From: 9FT-COMBO-53-11 sp040900215
Lineage (GTDB): Bacteria; Patescibacteriota; WWE3; 9FT-COMBO-53-11
Reading direction: 5' to 3'
DNA length: 39,483 nt
NCBI GenBank assembly: GCA_040900215.1
Contig: JBBDZL010000008.1
Span: forward strand, 1-39,483
Part shown: positions 33,984-39,483 of the stretch, piece after piece
Layout of the letters: each line of letters opens with the position of its first letter
Numbering within the stretch: position 1 is the first letter of the stretch
Made by a program: the position numbers and the translations under genes
The notes under the pieces: generated by a model
Seen by the model: the letters and a program-made list of their open reading frames with translations, nothing else
Databases searched by the model: none
Told to the model about the DNA's origin: nothing

Positions 33984-34011
33984 ACCCTAAACCCTATCCC
34001 CTAAACCCTTT
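33984..34011. repeat. telomere-like heptamer array (ACCCTAA)x4
   Basis: ACCCTAA, ACCCTAT, CCCCTAA, ACCCTTT. The array starts one base after the hrcA stop and supplies the last codons (GLGDRV) and the stop of the convergent cohesin gene. Confidence 0.92.
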
Positions 34012-35876
34012 TTGTCCTTCTTATCCTTTCCCTTCTTCTTTTTCTTCCAAAAAACGGTAAATTTGATCTTAATTCTGGGTTTAGGAATTCTGTTCCAGAG
34101 GGGAATGATCTTCTGCCAGAATTTGGGAAATTCAATTTTTTGGAGCGTTCGAGGGTGGTGGCGGCGGATTCTGTCCAGCTCCGCTCCGATCCTCTGCCGG
34201 GCTTCGCCCTCGGCCTTCTCGATCCTCTTTTCCAACTCGTGCTCGAGCTGGTGGATTTGGCGCCGGTCGCCTCTCTCTAATACATCGTCGACGGCTTTCT
34301 TGAGCTCTTGCTCGGCGCGCTCCAGGTCCTTCTCGGCCTCTTTCTCGATCTCGGCCACATCTTGGCGGACGTGCTCGTCAAAGCCGGCGACCTTGCGGAG
34401 GTAGCGGAAGAGGAGGATCAGGAGCAGGATGATGATGCCTAACAGAGTGCTGTAGACCAGCCAACCCGGGAAAGTGATCCCGAAAAGACTGACTGCCCGC
34501 GGGTCAACCGTGAAGGTAATCTGATCAGGGGAGCTGGTGATGCCCCGCTCGGTTACAGCGACTGCCTTCAGCCGGTAGGGTCCGGGGCGGAGGAAGCCGG
34601 TGTGTTCGTATTCAAATTTCCCGTCCACGGTTTCGACTTGGGCAATCAGTTCATCGTTCAGATAGAGCTCTACAATTCCCGCCGGCGCCGTTCCTTGGAT
34701 GAGGATGCTCTCCAGAATCGGGATGTAGGAGCCGTCGGCCGGGGCGGTAATGACCGGATCCTCCACATCTATCACGTGAATGACGAGCGAGCTGTCGCGG
34801 TAGTTGCCGGCTTTATCCACCGCCCGGACGGTGATGGTGTGGGTTCCTTCCGCAATCCGTCCGTACTGATAAGGCATTCCGGGGACGGGGGCGAAACCTT
34901 CTCCGTCCAAGGAAATCTCGTAGTGGTCAATGCCGGAGGGCCGGTCAACCGCCTTGGCGATGATCAACGGGGCGGCGGTCACGTTCTCAGCCGGCGGTTC
35001 CGAAGTTACTTCAAACGGATCCGGCAGGGTGGTATCGATCTGGACGCGGAAGTGGGTCGTGCTTCCCCAGCCGTTGCTGTCGTGGGCTTTGATGTGGAGG
35101 TAGTGGATGCCGTCGCTGCCGGCGGTAAAGTCGCCGGCGCTGGCCGTTCCCTCCGAGACATCGTCCGGAATTGTGCCGGACTTGTTGTCAAAAACGTAAG
35201 AGAAGCCATCCGCTCCGGCCGGTTTTGTCCAGCTCAAAGTTGCCGTCCTCTCGGGATACCAGGAGTTTTGGTTGGGGTGGGTGGTTGAGGAAACGATCGG
35301 GCCGGCGAGCGGCGCCGGTTGAAGAGTGAAGCTGGCCCCGCCGGTCGACCCCAGTACTTCGGTTCCGGAACCGTCGGCCGCCTTAATGTTGGCGGTCGAG
35401 AAAGAGAGGTTGGCGGTGCCGGCCGCTTTGGCGTAGAAGGTAATCACCCCGATCGTGCCCGAGCTTCCCGAAAAATAGCCGGGGTGGCCGCACTCGAAGT
35501 TCACCGTCCCGGTGCTGTTGTTGTAGCTGGGGGAGGGGGGGATCTGGATGGTGCAGATTGAGCTTCCGACTGAAGCTCCCGTTGCTGTCAGCAGAGAAGT
35601 GGGGAATTTTACCACCGCCTTGTAGGCATTGGTGGTGTGCGAGCCGCTGTTGACTTTAACGGAAACGGTAAAAGTGGAGCCGACGTACTTTATCCCGCTG
35701 GAAGGGGAAAGGAAAAGCCGCGCATCCCCAGCTAGCGCCGGCAGGGCGTAGAAAGTAAGAGTAGAGAGTAAGAGTAAGAAAGAAATAACCAGAGGCCAAA
35801 GCCTCCGCAAAGTTCCCCTCTTACTCTTTCCACTTACTCTTACTAGTAGGTTTCTTACTACTTTCACAACCCCCAT
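33987..35876 (-). CDS. cohesin-domain surface protein, membrane anchored (paralogue 1)
   Basis: A 629-aa protein. A signal peptide (core about residues 28-48) precedes a cohesin domain (about 52-190: ARLFLSPSSGIKYVGSTFTV, the GVITFYAKAAGTANLSF block and a Cys pair). An FN3-like domain follows (about 195-290, NQNSWYPERTATLSW), then two Ig-like domains (about 295-470), a membrane helix (about 478-502), a long coiled coil and a Lys-rich cytoplasmic tail. Cohesins bind dockerins; a dockerin protein lies 3.5 kb away. The first 25 residues and the hydrophobic core are encoded by AGTAAGAGT-type repeats. GTG at the fourth codon is an alternative start, 7 nt after TTTAAT. Confidence 0.88.
   Translation of the reverse strand: MGVVKVVRNLLVRVSGKSKRGTLRRLWPLVISFLLLLSTLTFYALPALAGDARLFLSPSSGIKYVGSTFTVSVKVNSGSHTTNAYKAVVKFPTSLLTATGASVGSSICTIQIPPSPSYNNSTGTVNFECGHPGYFSGSSGTIGVITFYAKAAGTANLSFSTANIKAADGSGTEVLGSTGGASFTLQPAPLAGPIVSSTTHPNQNSWYPERTATLSWTKPAGADGFSYVFDNKSGTIPDDVSEGTASAGDFTAGSDGIHYLHIKAHDSNGWGSTTHFRVQIDTTLPDPFEVTSEPPAENVTAAPLIIAKAVDRPSGIDHYEISLDGEGFAPVPGMPYQYGRIAEGTHTITVRAVDKAGNYRDSSLVIHVIDVEDPVITAPADGSYIPILESILIQGTAPAGIVELYLNDELIAQVETVDGKFEYEHTGFLRPGPYRLKAVAVTERGITSSPDQITFTVDPRAVSLFGITFPGWLVYSTLLGIIILLLILLFRYLRKVAGFDEHVRQDVAEIEKEAEKDLERAEQELKKAVDDVLERGDRRQIHQLEHELEKRIEKAEGEARQRIGAELDRIRRHHPRTLQKIEFPKFWQKIIPLWNRIPKPRIKIKFTVFWKKKKKGKDKKDKKGLGDRV
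35754..35786. repeat. AGTAAG/AGTAGAG array encoding signal-peptide core
   Basis: Six- and seven-base AGTAAG/AGTAGAG words in tandem. Read on the minus strand they give the LLLLSTLTFYA core of the signal peptide. Confidence 0.8.
35820..35864. repeat. TTACTCT/TTACTAC words at the cohesin gene start
   Basis: TTACTCT, TTCCAC, TTACTCT, TACTAGTAGG, TTTC, TTACTAC. They encode the basic N-terminal residues on the minus strand. Confidence 0.7.
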
Positions 35877-35885
35877 TAAACCGCA

Positions 35886-36089
35886 ATGCGGGGGAGCAGA
35901 GCAAATGGGGCAGTGTCTAGATTAATAGACCGCCTTGAATATATCGGGAAAATAGTCCGACCGAAAATTTCTTCTGAGGAGCGAACCCGCTTTGTCTTTA
36001 AGCTTTTTGGCTCAAAGGCAATGGGCAGGGTGCGATCACGGCGGAACTATTTCCGCTTCGTTGAGGAGCTTAACCTCAGGATTCCTTGA
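35886..36089 (+). CDS. possible 67-aa basic ORF
   Basis: This frame fills the roughly 200-bp space between the divergent cohesin gene and tatA. It is rich in Arg, Lys and aromatic residues (SRRNYFRFVEELNLRIP) and overlaps the tatA end by 14 nt. It has no promoter with the spacing seen elsewhere and no recognised family. GTCTA-GATTAA-TAGAC near its start is an inverted repeat. It could be a remnant of a larger gene; the stretch otherwise holds nothing I can name. Confidence 0.3.
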   Translation: MRGSRANGAVSRLIDRLEYIGKIVRPKISSEERTRFVFKLFGSKAMGRVRSRRNYFRFVEELNLRIP

Positions 36090-36219
36090 TCGCCTTTCGG
36101 AACTCCCGGACCGAGTCGCCGATTCCGCGCGCGAGCTCAGGGAGTTTTTTCCCACCGAAGAAGATCAGAAGGAAGGAAGACAAGAAGACCAGCTCCGTTG
36201 TTCCTAGACCACCCAACAC
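36076..36219 (-). CDS. tatA: twin-arginine translocase subunit TatA/E
   Basis: A 47-aa protein starting at GTG: one short membrane helix (TTELVFLSSFLLIFF), the hinge FGGKKLPELARGIG and an amphipathic helix (DSVREFRKAIKES). This is the minimal TatA layout, with the KKLPE and REFxKA signatures. TatA oligomers form the passage for folded proteins with RR signal peptides. It has the best Shine-Dalgarno in the window, AAAGGAGGTGAT, six bases before the GTG. It lies downstream of a gene with an RRDFLKK motif, a likely substrate. TatC is not in the window. Confidence 0.88.
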   Translation of the reverse strand: MLGGLGTTELVFLSSFLLIFFGGKKLPELARGIGDSVREFRKAIKES

Positions 36220-36280
36220 TTGATTATCACCTCCTTTCCCGTATGCGTTTGCATATCTAACTTAATCCAAGCATAAATGG

Positions 36281-36320
36281 AATCAGCAAATCAACTAATT
36301 AGCTAGTCAACTAGCCAGCT
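36281..36320. repeat. degenerate octamer array x5 between tatA and the RRDFLKK gene
   Basis: AATCAGCA, AATCAACT, AATTAGCT, AGTCAACT, AGCCAGCT: five consecutive 8-nt units with conserved positions, 40 nt in all. It ends four bases before the stop of the neighbouring gene. Confidence 0.85.
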
Positions 36321-36323
36321 TTC

Positions 36324-37238
36324 TTAAAACGCTTCGTTGAAGTATTCGTAGGTGAGGGTGGTACCCCGGTCAGTCCAAGCGTCATCGAAATCCGTTTCGG
36401 TGGGATTATTGGCGGGAGAAGCGTAGCGGTAGGCAAAGTCGCCGGTCGTCTCATCTTCTTTGAGAATGTACCAACCCCCGTCTTTGTTAATGAAGCCGTA
36501 GTAGGCCGGGTCGCCATCATCGATTTCGGTAATCCCAAAAGAAGCCGTTTGCGATTGCAGGCCTTTGATCGCCGGGTCGATTTTGGTATCGGTGGTGTCT
36601 TTGATCGCGACCGTTCCCGGTCCGGGGACGCTCCCGAAGAAAGCCGCGCCGGCTTTGCCGGGGTTTAGGATTGACCAGGCCAGCAAACCCAAGCCGACCC
36701 CGCCGACCTTCTTCAGGAAATCCCGCCGGCCCGGTTCTGTTACTCCTGGCTCTACCTCTCTACTCTCACTCTCTACTCTTACTAATGCTGCCGGTGTTTC
36801 CAACGGCATAATCACCGGCACCGCCGGCGCGGGTTTAAAGTCTTCCCAAGCGACGGAGGGCCGGGGTTGGGCTTTGGCTTTTTCCGGCGCCGGGCTCTTC
36901 CGGAAAGCCTTGGCAATCAGCGATCCCCAGAAAAAGGCCGGCAGCGGCAGGATCAGTCCGGCCATTGCGTATTCGGTGGCTCCGGATGCGCCGAGGAGAT
37001 TAGCGGCCAGGAGGATAGTGGAAGCAATCAGGCCTAAGAAGAGCGATAAGTTTCGGATCGGGGAGGGTCGGGTCGGGGCCAGGCTGGAAACCAGGTAGAG
37101 GGCCATCGGAATAAAGAAGAGGAAGAGGACAAAGTCCTCCGGACCTCGGTTGCTGGCCGCCCCCTGATACATCAGCCCGCCGGTCACGGCCAAGTTATAA
37201 AGAATCAGCCCCACTCTCAGTGCTTTGGTCAAAAACAT
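36324..37238 (-). CDS. membrane protein with internal Tat signal, unknown
   Basis: A 304-aa protein with four N-terminal membrane helices (about residues 5-25, 34-52, 62-82 and 88-108). A Pro/Ala-rich linker leads to a Tat-like signal, RRDFLKKVGGVGLGLLAWSI, at about 170-190, followed by an 110-residue acidic, aromatic-rich extracellular domain (GWYILKEDETTGDFAYRYAS). Tat signals are normally N-terminal, so an internal one after four helices resembles Rieske-type Tat-dependent multi-span proteins; no Rieske cluster motif is visible. The linker includes a stretch (ALVRVESESREVEPG) encoded by AGTAAGAGT-type repeats. tatA lies just downstream. Confidence 0.7.
   Translation of the reverse strand: MFLTKALRVGLILYNLAVTGGLMYQGAASNRGPEDFVLFLFFIPMALYLVSSLAPTRPSPIRNLSLFLGLIASTILLAANLLGASGATEYAMAGLILPLPAFFWGSLIAKAFRKSPAPEKAKAQPRPSVAWEDFKPAPAVPVIMPLETPAALVRVESESREVEPGVTEPGRRDFLKKVGGVGLGLLAWSILNPGKAGAAFFGSVPGPGTVAIKDTTDTKIDPAIKGLQSQTASFGITEIDDGDPAYYGFINKDGGWYILKEDETTGDFAYRYASPANNPTETDFDDAWTDRGTTLTYEYFNEAF
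36740..36784. repeat. CTCTACT/ACTCTCA word array inside the RRDFLKK gene
   Basis: TTACTCC, TGGCTCTACC, TCTCTACTC, TCACTCTC, TACTCTTACTAA. This is the same AGTAAGAG/AGTAGAG vocabulary as in both cohesin genes, here encoding a charged linker. Confidence 0.75.
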
Positions 37239-37337
37239 TTTTTCCTAAGAACTCCAATAGAGCAGGGTATTAGAGAAGAGCAGGGTTGGAACCGTCCGCG
37301 AATCGCAATTCGGTTATAGCAAAAATCCCGGGGAAAC

Positions 37338-38882
37338 TCAATCTCGCTTATCGCTAGGGCTCTTCGGTTTTTCGGCGGGATTCTCCGGCTCCGCCGGCGC
37401 TTCCGGAGCGGGCTTCTCGATCTCCATGATCCGGGGTCCGGGGCTCTCCGGCTTTTCTCTTCGGTTCTTGATCGCGGTTCTTACCTTCCTGATCCACCGC
37501 CTTGCCAGCAGGATCAATCCCGCCAGCGCCGCCAGCAGGAGCGGATAGAAGAGATAGCCGGGGACGATCAGTCCGAAGAGGTTGACCGCCCAAGGGTTGA
37601 TCCTGAATTTGACCGCCGCCGGCTCACTCTCAATCCCGTCCGCGTTCAGGAAAACGGCGGTCAGTTCGTGCTCCCGGGGCGAGAGTAACTTCCGGTAGGT
37701 GTAGTCGGTTTCGGGACTGTCGAGCGTCGCAATCACCTTCCCGTCCAGCGCCAGCTCGATCCTGCCGAGAGCGGTCGAGGTAGCGGTGATTTCCAGCGGT
37801 CCAAAGAGGGGAATTTGATCTCCTTCCGCGGGGCGAGTGATCGTCGGCGCGGAGACGCCGATCACATCGATGGTAACTTCGGCTTCTTTGACGTTGCCGG
37901 CCCGGTCCACTGCCCGGACGGTGATCTCATGGACCCCGCCCCGGATCCGCTCGAACTGGTAGGGGCTGGTCGTGGTGGTGAAGTCGGTCCCATCCATTGC
38001 AATCTCGTAGTGGTCCACCCCGGAAAGGGCATCGGTCGCCGCAAACGACAGCAGGGGAGCGCGGGAGATCCGGTCGCCGGGCGGGTCGACGACGATCTCG
38101 AAATCCGCCGGCGGGGTGCTGTCGATTTGGAGGCGGAAGTGGCCGGTGTTGCTCCAGCTGATGCCGCTCCGGGCTTTGAGGTGGAAGTACCAAGGGCCGT
38201 CGGCCAGGCCTTCGTAGGTCTTGGTAGTTTCCGTTCCTTCCGAATTATCGTCCGGGATTTCGGTTGATCTGGTGCTCAGGACGTAGGAGAATCCGTCTGT
38301 TCCCGAGGGAGTAGTCCAGTTGAGCGTCGCGGTTTTTTTCTGATACCAAGCGTCTTGGTTGGAGTGGGTCGAAGAAGAAATCGCCGGTACGCCTTCCGGG
38401 GTTTCTTGAAGGTCGAAGGTTGATGCCTCCCGAACGCTTAGAATCTCCGTTCCCCGCCCGTCGTGCTTTTTGACATTTCCGGAGGCCACGCTGACGGTAG
38501 CGGGGCCGGCGGCCTTAACCCGGAAATCAATCGTTCCAATTCGGCCCGCGCTTCCCTTATAGGGAGTAGTCGCGCCGCACTCCAGGGTCGTTTTGGTCTG
38601 GGTGAGCCAGAGGTCGCAGATCGAACCGCCGCCGGAAACGGCGACCGCTTCCAGCTTGTCGGTCGGGTAGGCGAGCACTGCTTTGTAGGCGTTGGTCAAG
38701 TTCCCGCCGGTGTCGACCAGCACGTCCACCGAGAAGTACTGCCCGACGTAGTAAGTCGCAGCGGAGGGAGAAAGATACAGCTTCGCACTGGCGGCGTTAG
38801 CGAAGCTAGTAAGAGTAAAGAGTGAGAGTAAGAGTATAGGGATGCGGAGCAGATTAAATTTTTTGGAAAAGTTAATTCGCAT
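37338..38882 (-). CDS. cohesin-domain surface protein, membrane anchored (paralogue 2)
   Basis: A 514-aa paralogue of 33987-35876 with the same domain order. The signal peptide is RIPILLLSLFTLTSFANA. A cohesin domain (about residues 32-165: AKLYLSPSAATYYVGQYFSV, GTIDFRVKAAGPATVSV, two Cys) leads to an FN3-like domain (NQDAWYQKKTATLNW), two Ig-like domains (VDHYEIAMDGTDF, EITVRAVDRAGNV) and a membrane helix (about 440-460). The Pro/Glu-rich cytoplasmic tail replaces the coiled coil of the paralogue. The hydrophobic signal core is encoded by a short-period repeat. The start overlaps the four-helix-bundle gene by 11 nt. Confidence 0.88.
   Translation of the reverse strand: MRINFSKKFNLLRIPILLLSLFTLTSFANAASAKLYLSPSAATYYVGQYFSVDVLVDTGGNLTNAYKAVLAYPTDKLEAVAVSGGGSICDLWLTQTKTTLECGATTPYKGSAGRIGTIDFRVKAAGPATVSVASGNVKKHDGRGTEILSVREASTFDLQETPEGVPAISSSTHSNQDAWYQKKTATLNWTTPSGTDGFSYVLSTRSTEIPDDNSEGTETTKTYEGLADGPWYFHLKARSGISWSNTGHFRLQIDSTPPADFEIVVDPPGDRISRAPLLSFAATDALSGVDHYEIAMDGTDFTTTTSPYQFERIRGGVHEITVRAVDRAGNVKEAEVTIDVIGVSAPTITRPAEGDQIPLFGPLEITATSTALGRIELALDGKVIATLDSPETDYTYRKLLSPREHELTAVFLNADGIESEPAAVKFRINPWAVNLFGLIVPGYLFYPLLLAALAGLILLARRWIRKVRTAIKNRREKPESPGPRIMEIEKPAPEAPAEPENPAEKPKSPSDKRD
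38808..38839. repeat. AGTAAG/AGTAAAG array encoding signal-peptide core
   Basis: AGTAAG, AGTAAAG, AGTGAG, AGTAAG, AGTATAG in tandem. On the minus strand it encodes ILLLSLFTLT of the signal peptide. Confidence 0.85.
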
Positions 38883-39225
38883 TTTTTTTCATCAACCCGG
38901 AAAGCATTCGGGCAATTTCCTCAGCTTCTTTATAAAGACGGTCATAGGTCTCTTGTTCGATTAGCTTTCGGTTTAGCGCAATCCTCAGAAGATTAACCGT
39001 CTCGTAAGCGGATCCTCTTGCCACATTATAGAGCTGGTTAGTCTCCTTTATCGAATTCCTTCCGTTTGCCTCCGCGATGTTGGTCGGGACTGAAATCCCG
39101 GCCCTTCTCAACTGGTCGCCCAAGCTGAATTGATAACGCTGGGGCAATTCATCGGTTATTTCGAGTATCTTATCCGAATAAGCGATTGCCTTTTTCCAGA
39201 CGTTTAGTGTTTCGAATTTAAACAT
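38872..39225 (-). CDS. four-helix-bundle protein (23S rRNA intervening-sequence family)
   Basis: A 117-aa helical protein with the family's landmarks: LNVWKKAIAYSDKILEITDELP, FSLGDQLRRAGISVPTNIAE, GSAYETVNLLRIA. The family was first seen inside 23S rRNA intervening sequences and is structurally like Avd of diversity-generating retroelements; its function is unknown. Here it stands outside any rRNA gene and is more AT-rich than its neighbours, suggesting a mobile origin. I see no template/variable repeat pair or reverse transcriptase. Confidence 0.9.
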   Translation of the reverse strand: MFKFETLNVWKKAIAYSDKILEITDELPQRYQFSLGDQLRRAGISVPTNIAEANGRNSIKETNQLYNVARGSAYETVNLLRIALNRKLIEQETYDRLYKEAEEIARMLSGLMKKNAN

Positions 39226-39244
39226 TTTGTTTTTGTGTTTTCTT

Positions 39245-39311
39245 CTTACTCTTCACTCTTACTCTTTACTACCTCCGATTTTCCCTCTTACTCTATCCTC
39301 TTACTCTTACT
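39245..39311. repeat. CTTACTCT word arrays between the dockerin and four-helix-bundle genes
   Basis: Two blocks (about 39245-39271 and 39283-39311) of CTTACTCTTCACTCTTACTC-type words. They use the same vocabulary as the two cohesin signal peptides and the 36740-36784 linker. Confidence 0.85.
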
Positions 39312-39330
39312 AAATGCCCTACGGGCATTT
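39312..39330 (-). terminator. hairpin over the dockerin stop codon
   Basis: AAATGCCC and GGGCATTT form a perfect 8-bp stem with a three-base loop that includes the stop. Only a weak T stretch follows, so termination is likely but not certain. Confidence 0.5.
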
Positions 39331-39483
39331 CCCCCAGTGGAACAGCAAGATCGAGAAATCCGTTAGATTCACGTAGCCATCGCCCGAAAGGTCGTGAGCC
39401 GGATTGTATTGGTTCCAGTAGAACAACATGATCGAGAAATCGGTTAGGTCGACCCAGCCGTCGGAGTTGTAGTCGCCGAGGCA
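39319..39483 (-). CDS. dockerin type I domain, C-terminus of a protein cut by the window end
   Basis: The readable 54 codons form a duplicated EF-hand-like dockerin. The first calcium loop is GDYNSDGWVDLTDFSIML and the second is DLSGDGYVNLTDFSILL, each with Asp/Asn at the metal positions and a following F-helix. The two repeats are close copies, as required for dual-mode cohesin binding. The rest of the protein lies beyond base 39483. With the two cohesin proteins upstream it forms the matching half of a cohesin-dockerin pair. Confidence 0.92.
   Translation of the reverse strand, partial: CLGDYNSDGWVDLTDFSIMLFYWNQYNPAHDLSGDGYVNLTDFSILLFHWGKCP

Noticed and set aside
33984..34011. Linear chromosome telomere from the CCCTAAA-type array
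   Set aside because: Only four degenerate units, internal to the scaffold and overlapping a gene end; it matches the other internal heptamer arrays.
38872..39483. Diversity-generating retroelement
   Set aside because: Only an Avd-like family protein is present; no reverse transcriptase, template repeat or variable repeat is visible.

Overview
The window reads as a metagenome-assembled scaffold from a Patescibacteria/CPR bacterium, and a Microgenomates-like lineage is my best guess. The evidence is a mix: short versions of universal genes (PGK of 338 aa, HrcA of 242 aa, PcrA of 601 aa), four-residue gene overlaps, a holA/rpsT/type-IV-pilus neighbourhood, FemAB-type transferases, cohesin-domain surface proteins and a moderately high GC content. 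TGA is used as a normal stop. Five runs of exactly 100 N (11041-11140, 13954-14053, 17512-17611, 23035-23134, 25727-25826) are placeholder gaps. Lengths and reading frames across them are therefore not trustworthy.

Layout. 0-7.4 kb: tRNA-Cys, a PEGA/SH3 envelope protein, then an envelope-glycan block (UbiA-type polyprenyl-phosphate ribosyltransferase, a membrane hydrolase-like protein, a WecA/TagO-like sugar-phosphate transferase, a GT2 glycosyltransferase) and MetG. 7.4-10.9 kb: small membrane proteins, RmuC, a conserved-looking unknown and an AT-rich DUF4239-like gene. 11-13.9 kb: a UvrD helicase fused to a Cys-cluster PD-(D/E)XK nuclease. 14-16.5 kb: three unknown or protease-like genes, including a matrixin-like protein and an HEWCH protein. 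16.5-18.4 kb: two divergent FemAB-like transferases. 18.4-21.6 kb: an operon reading PcrA-like helicase, 3D-domain protein, RsmA. 21.8-25.8 kb: thioredoxin, GAPDH, PGK, ferredoxin and an aldehyde:ferredoxin oxidoreductase-family tungstoenzyme. 25.9-29.2 kb: LytR-CpsA-Psr protein, HolA, three pilus-assembly-like genes and S20. 29.3-34 kb: MurJ, LepA, Nudix, HrcA. 34-39.5 kb: two paralogous membrane-anchored cohesin proteins, TatA with a probable Tat-linked protein, a four-helix-bundle protein, and the C-terminus of a dockerin protein cut by the window end.

Three window-scale signals stand out. (1) Short degenerate tandem arrays with a fixed 7- or 8-nt unit, 3-5 copies and about 24-40 nt in total lie between genes and also inside conserved genes (four in lepA, one in pgk, two in a FemAB gene). 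Looser arrays of the same kind form the hydrophobic core of both cohesin signal peptides. The unit differs from place to place but is kept within a locus. (2) Many genes have a -10 box (often extended, TGnTAnnnT) ending only 6-9 nt before the start codon, which predicts leaderless mRNAs. A minority (tatA, 9626, 14543, 16528, lepA) have clear Shine-Dalgarno sequences. (3) Two anchored cohesin proteins sit beside a dockerin protein, which suggests a small cell-surface cohesin-dockerin system.
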